64,000 nucleotides of DNA from the NCBI RefSeq assembly GCF_003987095.1, contig NZ_PIQA01000001.1, positions 744,001-808,000 on the forward strand. Direction: 5' to 3'. This document shows, one piece after another, positions 17,881 to 27,256 of this stretch (positions are counted from its first letter, which is position 1; each line of letters begins with the position of its first letter). The position numbers and the translations under genes were made by a program. The notes below the pieces were generated by a model. That model was not told where the DNA came from, did not search any database, and saw only the letters and a program-made list of their open reading frames with translations. The DNA is from Idiomarina piscisalsi. GTDB lineage: Bacteria; Pseudomonadota; Gammaproteobacteria; Enterobacterales; Alteromonadaceae.

Positions 17881-20800
17881 AGAGAAACTCCTTTTTCTCT
17901 TGAAAGCCGGCGCCCGTTAAATACACTTATTTTAGCGGTAGCAGGCGTGGCTCCGGAATAATTAAAGGTGGGTTGTTCAAGGTTTAGCTCATCGATTAAC
18001 TGACCCTGCTCATCTTCAATTTCGACGATATATCGTAAATGAGAGATGTCGACTTCAGCGCCTTGCTTCCATTCACCGCCTACCAATACTCTCGGGGTAA
18101 AATTAACGGTTTTAGAGCCGTCATCTTCATCGACAACCTCGATATTGACGACATCTAAAGGTTTGGATGAGAGACCTTTGAAGGTAATTGTCTCTGAAGT
18201 CGATTCCTCAATCGGCTTACCCGGTAATTTCGCGTTAAACAGTAAATCTTGCTCTAATAGCGAAGCATCAAGCGGTACTTCAATAACATTGTCATCAAGT
18301 AAAACGAAGATGTCTTTGTTAGCGTGAGTATCAATCAGATGCTCGGTACCAAGTCGACCGCGCAATAATTTAGTTAAAGTCCAGGTTCCGTCGAGATTAT
18401 CCTGTACGTCTTTAAACTGAATTATTTCGTATCGCCCGGGCTTGCCGATAGCCGCCATATTCTTGCCGGCAATCATCTCTTCATCAGTTATTGATGACAA
18501 TGATTGCCAAGGTTGAACTCTCACTGTTAGTGAGCTCTCATCGTCAAAAATATAAGGATTGGCGTTTTGAAGGATGTTGGTCGTGATACCAACAGTCGCT
18601 TGAGACCCCGGGTTAGCAATTGTCTGATAACTATCACCTAAGTCTGTACTCATAACGACTGCAGAGCCGCTAAAATTCTCTTTTGTTGAGTAAGCTGCAA
18701 GGGTTATCGATGGAGCATCTAGATTCGGGGTTTTTGACGGTATATCGAGAGGAATAACTAGCGGTAAACCGTTTTCTTCTGGCTTTCTCGCCTCAGTTTC
18801 TTCGCTTCCAACACCTTGTTTATTAGATTCATAAATAGATGCTGAGTCAGCTACTGCTTTAATCTCTATTATACCATTTTTGCTAAATTCTGATTGTGTT
18901 ATACGCATCGTCTTTTCAGCGACTCTGACAACGTCGCCGACTTCAAGATAGATGTATTTCATTGGCACCGCGAACTCATAGTTGTTTCGCTCACGCCACA
19001 TTGCCGTCAAGACGATTTCAGAGATTTGAGCGGCTTGGTTGTCAGTAAGCACCAACGGTAGTCCAACTTGCTGCTTTTTCGTATGAGAAGCGAAAGTCAC
19101 GCGAGAATATTGGCTCGAAACTTCGTAATCGATGTCTTTTGACTTGTAAGCAATTTCAAGTTCAGTGGGTATTTCTTCAGCTGAAGAGATTGCATCAGAG
19201 AACCGCTTCTTGTCTTTAAAAATGACATCTTCAAGCGGAATTTCGGCAACGACTTCACCTTTTCTTTTCTTAAATTCAAGGCTCCAGCCCTTGCTGACAA
19301 CATCAAACTGGTAGGCAATCATCAGGTCTTTCAGCACTTCCTTTATTGAAGTGTTTCTATCTCTGACATAGCCTGGTACCGCAATTTTATCGATCGAAGT
19401 TATATCAATATCATCCGAGCTGTAGTTTGCTTGCTTACAAAGATCTTGGATGATGTACCCGAGGCTCATTTTTTCGTGATCGCCGGACCCTTCTTCTAAT
19501 CTCGTATACTTATTGAGAACAATGTATTCTTCGGCGCCCTGGTCAACTGACTCGTAGCTAAATACATATAAGAAGCCGTCCTGCGCGAATGCAGTGAATG
19601 AAGAGCCTCGATTGGACTTCTCTCTATCGATGTACTCTTTTGAAGCATTTCCAGAATCGAAAAGTACATGATCTGAAATCTTGTAAATGTTTACTGAGCC
19701 GCCAGCGTCGCTATCTAAATAATAAAAGAACGGCACCCCTTTTTCTCGACAGACTACACCCTCTGCGCTGCCCATCAGACTGTATAGTCTATTTGATGTG
19801 CTAGGTGGCCTTGTTCCATTGTTGTTGTCATACTCACTAAAAATCTCGTAATGCTCGTCGAATACGTATTCTCCTCCGGCTTTAAGGGTCACTGATTGAA
19901 AGTAGATAGCGTCAGTATCAACTTCGTTATCTACATAAAAGAAACCGAAGCTCTCAGAATCCTGAAAGCAAAAACCGATCAACTCATAACTGAGGCCTGA
20001 TTTGCTTACTATTGTTTTCCTTCTCTCTTTATCACGAATAACGATCGCGCCATCTTCTGCTTTGTAAAAAGCAATCGTATCTTTCGTAGATGCCAGAACT
20101 ACAAGACGCTCGCCATAAAATTCATTATTAAATGACTCACCGAGAAGCATTCCTTCTAAGAAACCGTAAGGTGTTGTGAAATTGGGGTACTTTACTAATT
20201 CACCATTGAGATTTAGATCACCGTGAAATCTGTCATTTGACGTTAAATAAATCGATGGCTCTGCGTTTGACATATCAACACGACCAGCTAAAAGGCGCTG
20301 CGGCATAATCTCGCCGTTGTATTTTGCGTTGCATCTAGGGTCGTCTAAAACTTCTGATAAGTCTTTTTGAGACTTGCCGTCAAGACGCCAGGATTTGGTC
20401 TCGACTTTCTTAATGTAAAGTGCTGGATCATAGTCTTCTTTATAGTTAAAACACTCGACTTTTACTGCCGGATACCGGTTGCCATAATCGTAGAGATCGT
20501 CAAAATCGAATACGATGTATGCGAGATCTTTGTAGGCCGGAGTATCAGCCTCGAGCTCTTTCAACCAAGGATCTACCGGCTGATTTTCACCCCCGGTGTA
20601 TACTGTAAATTTAAAATTCTTTTCTTCTTTCTCTCTTCTTAATCCAAAAAGCGTGTTATCAGTATTAGAAGTAATTACAAAGCCTGAGCTGTCATCTATG
20701 TTAGATGTCGTGCCTCCGAATCTCTCGTAAACAACTTTATTATCAAACCAGATTCTTTTAATGCCTTGAATCTTTCTACCCAGCGATACTGCGACCTTTC

Positions 20801-21080
20801 CATAGTAAAAATATTCTTTTATTGTTGTACCACCGAGCCCCGCGATGTCGCCCTCTTTCCTGGTTTCCACCCTCTCTTGAATAGGCTGTGCATATATGAC
20901 TGTTCCGGCAACTTGTACATCGCCGTAAATATCATAGATTGGCTCACCCGGGTCTACTTTTAATTGCGCGACTTCTTTCACACGGCCAACTTCGACAGTC
21001 GTTGCAGCAAGCACGAAGTCGATCATCATACCGATGGCCATACCCCACGGGCCTAAAAATGATAGTAAGAATGAAAACAT
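17877..21080 (-). CDS. Tail tip attachment protein (gpJ/GTA megatron-like)
   Basis: A 1067-residue protein, the largest in the prophage. It starts with a short hydrophobic region (FLLSFLGPWGMAIGMMIDFVLA) and continues with VKVDPGEPIYDIYGDVQVAGTVIYAQPIQERVE, as in phage tail tip proteins of the gpJ class. The middle has the baseplate-hub-like EVLKDLMIAYQFDVVSKGW, and the C-terminal third has fibronectin-like stretches. It is expected to cap the tail and bind host receptors. AAGGA lies about 9 nt upstream. The order DUF2460, DUF2163, large tip protein supports the call. Confidence 0.75.
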   Translation of the reverse strand: MFSFLLSFLGPWGMAIGMMIDFVLAATTVEVGRVKEVAQLKVDPGEPIYDIYGDVQVAGTVIYAQPIQERVETRKEGDIAGLGGTTIKEYFYYGKVAVSLGRKIQGIKRIWFDNKVVYERFGGTTSNIDDSSGFVITSNTDNTLFGLRREKEEKNFKFTVYTGGENQPVDPWLKELEADTPAYKDLAYIVFDFDDLYDYGNRYPAVKVECFNYKEDYDPALYIKKVETKSWRLDGKSQKDLSEVLDDPRCNAKYNGEIMPQRLLAGRVDMSNAEPSIYLTSNDRFHGDLNLNGELVKYPNFTTPYGFLEGMLLGESFNNEFYGERLVVLASTKDTIAFYKAEDGAIVIRDKERRKTIVSKSGLSYELIGFCFQDSESFGFFYVDNEVDTDAIYFQSVTLKAGGEYVFDEHYEIFSEYDNNNGTRPPSTSNRLYSLMGSAEGVVCREKGVPFFYYLDSDAGGSVNIYKISDHVLFDSGNASKEYIDREKSNRGSSFTAFAQDGFLYVFSYESVDQGAEEYIVLNKYTRLEEGSGDHEKMSLGYIIQDLCKQANYSSDDIDITSIDKIAVPGYVRDRNTSIKEVLKDLMIAYQFDVVSKGWSLEFKKRKGEVVAEIPLEDVIFKDKKRFSDAISSAEEIPTELEIAYKSKDIDYEVSSQYSRVTFASHTKKQQVGLPLVLTDNQAAQISEIVLTAMWRERNNYEFAVPMKYIYLEVGDVVRVAEKTMRITQSEFSKNGIIEIKAVADSASIYESNKQGVGSEETEARKPEENGLPLVIPLDIPSKTPNLDAPSITLAAYSTKENFSGSAVVMSTDLGDSYQTIANPGSQATVGITTNILQNANPYIFDDESSLTVRVQPWQSLSSITDEEMIAGKNMAAIGKPGRYEIIQFKDVQDNLDGTWTLTKLLRGRLGTEHLIDTHANKDIFVLLDDNVIEVPLDASLLEQDLLFNAKLPGKPIEESTSETITFKGLSSKPLDVVNIEVVDEDDGSKTVNFTPRVLVGGEWKQGAEVDISHLRYIVEIEDEQGQLIDELNLEQPTFNYSGATPATAKISVFNGRRLSREKGVSL

Positions 21081-21109
21081 ATAACGAAGTCCTTTTCGTT
21101 AAGTTAGAA

Positions 21110-21961
21110 TTATTGTCGAGGAACGACTCGAGATTGGTAGAACTTGTTGCCCGGAATGAACGGCTCTCCACGAAAATTTTCGTGGTTGTCGATACCAAAT
21201 TTTGTCTTACAAGCGTTTAAAGTTTTTGGGCAGCCCGGCAAGATATTGAATGAGTCGTCGACAGAGATTTGGTTAGGTAGATTGCTGACAAGCTCTATAA
21301 CGCCATCATTCCAGCGCTTCACGTTCGCTTTTAAACCAGAATTTAAGCCGGAGGTGAAAGTGATTTCTCCGGCATCAAAATACCCAGGCTCGTGGTTTAA
21401 GGTGGCCGGCTTGAATTCAATATCAGACACAATCTCACCGACAAAGTCTGAAGCTCTATGATCATCAGCATTCAAGCCGCACTTGCTGTCAAAAACAGTT
21501 GCTCGGCAGCTGTACGAATAGCTGTCTCCGAATTTAGAGTTTAATCGTTGCTCAAAGCCTCTGAATTCAGATTCAAAATGTTTATTGTCAATGACTTTAA
21601 AATTACCAACAGTACCCCGGGTTAGCTTAATTCGCTCATTCAAATCGCTTCTCATAGCGATGAATACTCGAACTTCAGCATTGTCGAACTGTCCGTTCAA
21701 AATCCTTGCTGGGTCTATGAGATCTTTTTCTACCAGGCCAGAAAAGTCCATATTTGAGACACTTCCATCTCCTTCGGCTTTGTAAGTCGTTGGAGCGATA
21801 CCGATAGCACTTCGGTAAAGTACTTCATCGTGCTCGATGTCATAATCAGCATCAGTAAAGCCGTAAACTTCTCCTGTTTTAAGAGTGAAGGTCCAGAAAA
21901 GAGATAGCTCAGTCACTCCTGACTCTAAATGCTGCTGAAGTTTTGAAGATAGCTGTCTCAT
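21110..21961 (-). CDS. DUF2163 / phage BR0599-type baseplate hub protein
   Basis: A 283-residue tail tip protein. The C-terminus has CPKTLNACKTKFGIDNHENFRG followed by EPFIPG, and a pair of cysteines lies earlier (YSCRATVFDSKCG), giving four cysteines placed as in tail proteins of the gpL/DUF2163 class that hold an iron-sulfur cluster. Its start overlaps the DUF2460 stop by 4 nt. In gene transfer agents and many siphophages this protein forms the hub below the distal tail ring. Confidence 0.8.
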   Translation of the reverse strand: MRQLSSKLQQHLESGVTELSLFWTFTLKTGEVYGFTDADYDIEHDEVLYRSAIGIAPTTYKAEGDGSVSNMDFSGLVEKDLIDPARILNGQFDNAEVRVFIAMRSDLNERIKLTRGTVGNFKVIDNKHFESEFRGFEQRLNSKFGDSYSYSCRATVFDSKCGLNADDHRASDFVGEIVSDIEFKPATLNHEPGYFDAGEITFTSGLNSGLKANVKRWNDGVIELVSNLPNQISVDDSFNILPGCPKTLNACKTKFGIDNHENFRGEPFIPGNKFYQSRVVPRQ

Positions 21962-22566
21962 TCATACACCTCGATCAGTGGAATATCTGCGATAGAGCCG
22001 TTTTCAAAGCCATCAATTGATACATCCAGGGTGTCGGTATCGAAGCGCATCGGAACGTAGAATTCATAGCCTGCCCGGACTGTATGATCGAGTCCTGGAG
22101 GTGTATCTAACTCAATTTCGCCGGTGTTGTAGTTGATAAGAAAGTTGTTAACTTCCTCTCCATTAACCATCACTTTTACAGTGCCAGGTTTCGGGCAGCG
22201 AATATCGCGAGCGTAATCTTCATAGAGCTTAATCAGCTGAAACTTGGTTTTCTCTCCATCGCCATAACCGATTAGCTGATCGCCTGCAGTAATAGGTCCT
22301 GACATAGTTTCGGTAGATTTATAATCAAGCCAATCTTTGTATTTGAATGAGTGCGCCCGGCCGCGACATCGTCTGAATAGCTCAACAACGTATCTCAGCT
22401 CTTCGATAGTCCTAATGCCGTAGGCCACATTTACTCTTAGGCGCTCTTTATTCCATTCAATATTTCGGCTCTCACGCTTGCCGAATTGGACGATAGAGGT
22501 CTTAAATTCAGGGCCAGAACTCGTTCCTCGAGATACGCCCTCTGGAAAGATTATGTCTAATAGCAT
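21958..22566 (-). CDS. DUF2460 distal tail protein
   Basis: A 202-residue protein with the DUF2460 pattern: LLDIIFPEGVSRGTSSGPEFKTSIVQFGKRESRN at the start, LRYVVELFRRCRGRAHSFKYKDWLDY and a C-terminal GYEFYVPMRFDTDTLDV. It likely forms the distal tail ring that joins tube and tip. It begins the tail tip group, separated from the tape measure gene by the cargo insert. Confidence 0.85.
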   Translation of the reverse strand: MLLDIIFPEGVSRGTSSGPEFKTSIVQFGKRESRNIEWNKERLRVNVAYGIRTIEELRYVVELFRRCRGRAHSFKYKDWLDYKSTETMSGPITAGDQLIGYGDGEKTKFQLIKLYEDYARDIRCPKPGTVKVMVNGEEVNNFLINYNTGEIELDTPPGLDHTVRAGYEFYVPMRFDTDTLDVSIDGFENGSIADIPLIEVYE

Positions 22567-22580
22567 ATTTGAAATTCCGT

Positions 22581-22609
22581 TTTACTTTATATAATTTCAC
22601 TGTTATATT
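22581..22609 (+). promoter_or_regulatory. Promoter of the plus-strand cargo gene
   Basis: TTTACT (22581-22586), 17 bp, then TATATT (22604-22609) preceded by TG (extended -10). It reads away from the late transcription direction toward the membrane-protein gene at 22647. Confidence 0.55.
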
Positions 22610-22646
22610 GAAACGCCATCAGCTTAGAATTAAGGATGGTGGGCTT

Positions 22647-22871
22647 ATGTTGATTATGTGGTTTTTTCAGTTAAACGCGCTTGTGTTTTTTCTTGCTATC
22701 TATTTGTTAGCAACGCCTATTGCTTACTTTTTCTATGGTCTAACCCGGTTTTTTGATGCAATAAAGCTAACGTGGATCGGCGCGTTCTTCTTCTTTTTCT
22801 GTCAGTTCTTCGAGTGGTTTTCAAATGTAGCTAAAGCGGCTATGAGTGCCGCTAGCGACTTTAGTAGCTGA
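22647..22871 (+). CDS. Plus-strand membrane protein in the tail operon (cargo/moron)
   Basis: A 74-residue protein from the ATG at 22647 with two hydrophobic segments (about residues 3-30 and 40-55). GGTGGG lies a few nt upstream and a promoter at 22581-22609. It is the only plus-strand gene among the late genes. Such independently expressed genes are often lysogenic conversion or superinfection-exclusion factors; this is inference. Confidence 0.6.
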   Translation: MLIMWFFQLNALVFFLAIYLLATPIAYFFYGLTRFFDAIKLTWIGAFFFFFCQFFEWFSNVAKAAMSAASDFSS

Positions 22872-22878
22872 TAATTCT

Positions 22879-22887
22879 ATTATATCA
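22879..22887 (-). promoter_or_regulatory. Extended -10 promoter upstream of the tail tip operon
   Basis: On the minus strand TGATATAAT, with no clear -35. It lies between the two cargo genes and could restart late transcription toward the DUF2460 gene after the terminator at 23522-23549. Confidence 0.45.
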
Positions 22888-22907
22888 AAGTCGGTTTGAT
22901 TTGGTTG

Positions 22908-23474
22908 CTACTTGCGCTCGTGCAGTATGTATGGCAGTAAGTAATCTTGTAGTTTGTCTGTATATTGTATAAGCATCTTCACTAAGTGATTATAATTGTC
23001 GTCTCCAGGAAAACTTGGACACATACTAACTCTCTGGTAGTAGTAAAGAACTTCAGATATCCGATCGTAATATTCTTGATCAAAAATCTTGATGAATCTG
23101 AATAACTCTTTGGATATAAATTCATCATATCCTTTATCTAGTGAGCTAATCCTTGAGTCTATCTCGTTGATAGTACGATCTCCTAAGTCATCCTGCTCTA
23201 GAAACGACTGGTATTCTAAGCACTTCACCTTTAAATTATGGAGAGTTGTATGTAGTCGATCAGCGATTTCTGATTTCTTTTTAGAGACTTCAACCTTCTT
23301 CCATTGATTAAAAGCAAGACAGGCTAGTCCAGCTAAAATTATGGTTCCGAATGGAGAGAGATATTCTGGCTTTACTCTGACAACACCGTGCAAAAGATAA
23401 CCCAGTGCAATAAGGCTCATTGCTAGCAAAAAATAAATAAAGTTCTCTAGATGCTTATCATTGATCTTCTTCAC
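22908..23474 (-). CDS. Two-span membrane protein with soluble helical domain (cargo/moron)
   Basis: From a GTG at 23474 (AAGGAGG 6 nt upstream) this gives 188 residues; an ATG at 23495 lacks a suitable ribosome site. Two hydrophobic helices (about residues 12-30 and 40-60) are followed by about 125 residues of charged helices. It is bracketed by a palindromic terminator upstream and has a possible -10 TATAGT beside a 12-bp palindrome (23509-23520). No family recognised. Topology and location suggest a lysogenic conversion gene. Confidence 0.65.
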   Translation of the reverse strand: MKKINDKHLENFIYFLLAMSLIALGYLLHGVVRVKPEYLSPFGTIILAGLACLAFNQWKKVEVSKKKSEIADRLHTTLHNLKVKCLEYQSFLEQDDLGDRTINEIDSRISSLDKGYDEFISKELFRFIKIFDQEYYDRISEVLYYYQRVSMCPSFPGDDNYNHLVKMLIQYTDKLQDYLLPYILHERK

Positions 23475-23521
23475 TCGACACCTCCTTGTTTTCAATCACT
23501 ATACCCGATTGCCGGCAATAA

Positions 23522-23549
23522 AAAACCCGCCATAATTATGGCGGGTTTT
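23522..23549. terminator. Perfect 28-bp palindromic terminator after the tape measure gene
   Basis: AAAACCCGCCATAA joined to its exact complement TTATGGCGGGTTTT, so it works in both directions. It closes the morphogenesis transcript before the cargo insert and shields the insert from late transcription. Confidence 0.85.
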
Positions 23550-23568
23550 AAGTGTTTGAAGTCAAGGA

Positions 23569-26403
23569 TTAACCACGCTGATTAGCCCGGTTGACGGTCT
23601 TAGCTAACTGGTTCGCAAGTTGGCTTGCAGAGCGTTCGATACCCTGAGCGTCTTGAATACCGGAGATGTGAAGTTGAATGCTTGTACCACCCGAGCCGCC
23701 GCCAGACTTTTGAGCGTTCGCTATCTGGTTTTGATTCATTATCCGACCGTTAGACTTGGGCACGAATAACTCAGGCTCACGCTCTCCGACAATATAACTC
23801 TGACCGGCATAGACATTACCGCCGGTTGCACGTCCGGGCATTCCGAAGAATGACGTTAGCATTCCTCCAAAGCCTCCGCCGCCCATATTAGCGCCCATTT
23901 GCTGTAGATATTGGGTTAGCTGGCTGGCCATCATATCTGCTGCCATTCTTTGAAGTATATTTTTGAAACGCTCTCCGATTCCGTCGATCTTGCCGTTCAT
24001 CACGTCAAAGAACGTATCAGAGAAAGCCCCTTGCATCTGTTGTCCTGCATCTCGCCAGATCTGCTTCATTTCATCAGCTGCAACCTGCGCTTCATCAATC
24101 ATCTTCGCGTATTTCTGTTGCAGATATTCAAACTTCTCGGGCGCGATTTCGCCCTCAAAGCTATTCAGCTGCTCCATACGCTCCTGAAGTTTTTCGACTT
24201 CAGTTTTCGCTTCATCTAAAAACTCTTGTTTCAACGAAGCGCGATTTAGCTCTTGTTGCTTTGCAATCAAGCCGTCTAATGCTTGCTGGCCAGCTTCACC
24301 CATTGCTCTTAATTCATCAGCAAGGTCCGAGTTCTTGAGCTTGTAAACGTCAGCTTCTCGCGAAGTCATACCCAGCATATTGATTTGATCTTGAAGATTT
24401 TGCTTGTAGTTATTCGCTTCTTCTAAGATAGACCCGCCGATCGCGTCAGCTTGAGCCTGTTTTAATCCGGCGAGGGCTTTCTTGCCTGCTTCGCCCAGGG
24501 CTAATAGCTCCTTACCAAGCTTAGAGGCTTCGAGCTTGTAATTAGCAGCTTCGATCTTAGTCATACCTAAGACTGCTTGCTGATCAATCAACCCAGCCTT
24601 CATCTTCTCAACATCCTTGATGACAACATCAAGTAAAGGCTCATCGAATGTAGCTTTTACGAACTCTTCAACGGTCTTAAACTCGTATCCGCTCTGACGT
24701 AGAGTTTCTTGAAGGTCTCCGTGCTCAAACCGGTATTTAAGCATTTCGCGGCGGGTTAGCTCGTAGCTGTTAGCTTCTTGCTTGAGCGCAATGACCATTT
24801 GCTCGATACGCTCTTTCGAAGCCTGGGCTTTTTGAGCTCCTGCTGCACTGCCCTCGGAAACATCCGGATCATTCTGAAGAGATGACTTAGAAAATGAAGA
24901 TGACGCGCCGTTCTGCAAGTCTCCGATGAAGCTATAAGTATCATTGCCGACAAGGCTTTTTAAAACACGGTCAGCTTCAGTAGCCTTATCAGCTGTATTT
25001 TTTGCTTCAGTTGCTAGTTTTCTTAACCACTCAGTAAATGGACTCGATTTAGGCGGCTCAACATCAACGCCCATAACCCGCTTCCATTTCTTATGTGTCT
25101 CTTCGGCGCCTTTCTCCATTTCTTTATCAATAGCTGCAAGCTCGTTAATAAGCTCAGCACGCTTCATATAGAAGTTCCAAGACATCTCGGTGCCGGCGGC
25201 ATTATTGATTGCGCTCATAGCGTCCATTGCCATCAGCATAATGCCTTTTAAAGAGCGTTCTACTACTGTAAAGCCTTGCTTAGCACTGGATACTGAAGCA
25301 ACGATAACGTCTATGAACTTAGATATACCGGTGAAGAGCATATCGGCGGCTTCAAATACGTTAGAAAACTCAGCGTTAATGCCTGAGACTGCGTCGATTA
25401 AATCAGCAATTGATAGCATCGAAGACTTCATTACTGACGTGATTTTCTCACCGAACTCAACCGCATTCTCTGCGTCTAATACTTCATTCATCGTGTTATA
25501 GACGTCTTTCAGTATTGCTTTCAAGAAGTCGAAAGCGCCGGCGTTCATAACTTCGATCTGGAACTCTTGCCAGACCGATTGCATACGAGCTACTAACCCC
25601 ATCCAGGTCTCTGACAGGGCTTCCATCGAGCCGCCTAGCCCACGGTATTTAACTATCTTCTGAAGAGCTTCAGAGATTCCGGACGCCGTTTTTTCGGCTT
25701 CAAGAACGTAGTCTTTGCCGTTGACAGAGAAGCTGAAAAACACTTTATCAAGTGTCTGGTTAGCTTTAATACCAAGTTCTTTAAGACGTTCGAACTCACC
25801 GGTCACCGCATCAGCAAGCGCTTCAACAGGCTGCTGAAGAGGACGGCCCATTGCCGCCGCAAGGTCGCCCAGGTCTCGAAGTAAGTCATCTTGACGACCA
25901 TCAATGCCGTATGACTGCAAACGCACAAAAGAGTCTGCGACTTCTTGAAGATTAAAAGGAACTTCACGCGCAAAATCACGAATCCAGTCCATCGACTGCT
26001 CGGCTGCTTTTGAAGAGCCCTGGACGCTTTTAAGAACAACATTCAAGCGCTCAAACTGTACCGCTGTATCTAAGAAACCCTTAGCAGCAACACCGCCGCC
26101 GAATAGCGCAAAAGCACCGCCAATAGCAGTTTTAAGACTAAGCACTGACCGAGTTAAAGACATAGACATATTGCCAGCGGTCTTTGCCAGCAATGCCATC
26201 TCGTGACGTAAGCCCTTAACTTTCTTTTCAGTTTTGCCGGCCGCACCGCCGGCGCCCTTAGCTGAATCTTCGAACTCGTCTTTGAACTTCCGGGCCTTTC
26301 TTTCAAGGTCAGAGAAGATATTAACGAGCGCACGACGGCCGCGCTCAGCTTCTGAAGCGTTTATTCCTACGCCAACTTCTGTATCTACTCCGCCTTGTGC
26401 CAT
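23569..26403 (-). CDS. Tape measure protein
   Basis: A 944-residue, mostly helical protein with the tape measure domain near the N-terminus (AAEQSMDWIRDFAREVPFNLQEVADSFVRLQSYGIDG), a hydrophobic part around residues 85-105, long coiled coils, and repeats around 'KIEAANYKLEASKLGKELLALGEAGKKAL' and 'READVYKLKNSDLADELRAMGEAGQQAL' (about 640-720). The C-terminus has the common ATGGNVYAGQSYIVGEREPELF motif. At about 1.5 A per residue, a ruler of this size implies a tail of roughly 140 nm. Confidence 0.92.
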   Translation of the reverse strand: MAQGGVDTEVGVGINASEAERGRRALVNIFSDLERKARKFKDEFEDSAKGAGGAAGKTEKKVKGLRHEMALLAKTAGNMSMSLTRSVLSLKTAIGGAFALFGGGVAAKGFLDTAVQFERLNVVLKSVQGSSKAAEQSMDWIRDFAREVPFNLQEVADSFVRLQSYGIDGRQDDLLRDLGDLAAAMGRPLQQPVEALADAVTGEFERLKELGIKANQTLDKVFFSFSVNGKDYVLEAEKTASGISEALQKIVKYRGLGGSMEALSETWMGLVARMQSVWQEFQIEVMNAGAFDFLKAILKDVYNTMNEVLDAENAVEFGEKITSVMKSSMLSIADLIDAVSGINAEFSNVFEAADMLFTGISKFIDVIVASVSSAKQGFTVVERSLKGIMLMAMDAMSAINNAAGTEMSWNFYMKRAELINELAAIDKEMEKGAEETHKKWKRVMGVDVEPPKSSPFTEWLRKLATEAKNTADKATEADRVLKSLVGNDTYSFIGDLQNGASSSFSKSSLQNDPDVSEGSAAGAQKAQASKERIEQMVIALKQEANSYELTRREMLKYRFEHGDLQETLRQSGYEFKTVEEFVKATFDEPLLDVVIKDVEKMKAGLIDQQAVLGMTKIEAANYKLEASKLGKELLALGEAGKKALAGLKQAQADAIGGSILEEANNYKQNLQDQINMLGMTSREADVYKLKNSDLADELRAMGEAGQQALDGLIAKQQELNRASLKQEFLDEAKTEVEKLQERMEQLNSFEGEIAPEKFEYLQQKYAKMIDEAQVAADEMKQIWRDAGQQMQGAFSDTFFDVMNGKIDGIGERFKNILQRMAADMMASQLTQYLQQMGANMGGGGFGGMLTSFFGMPGRATGGNVYAGQSYIVGEREPELFVPKSNGRIMNQNQIANAQKSGGGSGGTSIQLHISGIQDAQGIERSASQLANQLAKTVNRANQRG

Positions 26404-26413
26404 TCCTTAGCCT

Positions 26414-27180
26414 CTAAGAGTTCCTGTGGGTTTCGTTGTATTCGTCGAGATATGCTTGATCGATTGACTGAATTAGAAAGATGAAGGTCTCGGGTTCGAG
26501 TGGTGAGAGTCCGAAATCGTAATAAGCTTTGATGTCGGCCATTGAGAGTGGGTTGAGACCAAAGCCATTTGAAGTGCGGCTCATTGAGAGTGATTCGAAT
26601 GCTCGAACAATGTGCTCCAGGTCGTTTGTGAGTTTTGGCCGGTCCTGAAGAGCCGGAACATCTTGCCCGGCTTCTTCAAGCATCGTCAGATAGTCAATTG
26701 ACCCGGACCATCTAACATTCCATCTAACCCATTCCTCTACTTTTTTTTTGCTTTCTGGGTGATTTCGTACTTGTAGTTATCGCGATTCTTAGCGTGAGTG
26801 AAGATCATTGTCGCCAACTCAACGAACTCATCGTTCGTCATAATGTCGAGCGCTAATTCACGGTTGAATGGAATCTCACCGTCTTCATCGACCAGGCCGC
26901 GCCAGTCCAAAATGACAGCTTCAGCGATAACTTCGCAGGTAATCTGATTAAACTCGTCCGTAGTGATTTTTACGTCATCTACAGTTGCGTCTTCGTTATC
27001 CTTTTTAAGCTCTTCAAGCTTGCTTTCAATTAGAGCTTCACGCTTCTTATTGATTAAATTGACGCACTTGTTGCTGCCAATGTGGGCAAGTTTGAATTCA
27101 AGGCCTTCGCCAAACTCAATCCAGCGTCCGCCCTCAATGTCGTCCATTTTTAAACGATATTTGTTAATGTGAACTGCCAT
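26414..27180 (-). CDS. Tail assembly chaperone frameshift product (gpGT-like)
   Basis: The 147-residue upstream protein ends ...KAKKK-stop on nine A. In the -1 frame after the slippery heptamer A_AAA_AAG (26746-26740, minus strand), the frame stays open for 108 more codons from GTA (26740) to 26414, VEEWVRWNVRWSGSIDYLTM.... This is the lambda G/GT arrangement that sets the ratio of two tail chaperones acting on the tape measure. The ATG at 26683 inside the extension has no clear ribosome site, so the downstream frame is probably made only by frameshifting. Confidence 0.75.
26737..27180 (-). CDS. Tail assembly chaperone (gpG-like)
   Basis: A 147-residue protein from the ATG at 27180 (AAGGAGG 7 nt upstream); the longer open frame upstream is untranslated. 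It begins MAVHINKYRLKMDDIEGGRWIEFGEGLEFKLAHIGS, a common start for siphophage tail chaperones, and lies between the tail tube and tape measure genes. It ends at the slippery A9 run. Confidence 0.8.
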   Translation of the reverse strand: MAVHINKYRLKMDDIEGGRWIEFGEGLEFKLAHIGSNKCVNLINKKREALIESKLEELKKDNEDATVDDVKITTDEFNQITCEVIAEAVILDWRGLVDEDGEIPFNRELALDIMTNDEFVELATMIFTHAKNRDNYKYEITQKAKKK

Positions 27181-27256
27181 ATAAGCCTCCTTGCTTATTA
27201 CTTCATTCCGAAAGACTAGGCGCCCGGATGGGCGCCAGGGGTTTGATGGGTGGTGA

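Noticed and set aside
26414-26683. Separate 89-residue gene
   Set aside because: No clear ribosome site, and the frame is open back to the slippery A9 run, so it is better read as the -1 extension of the chaperone.
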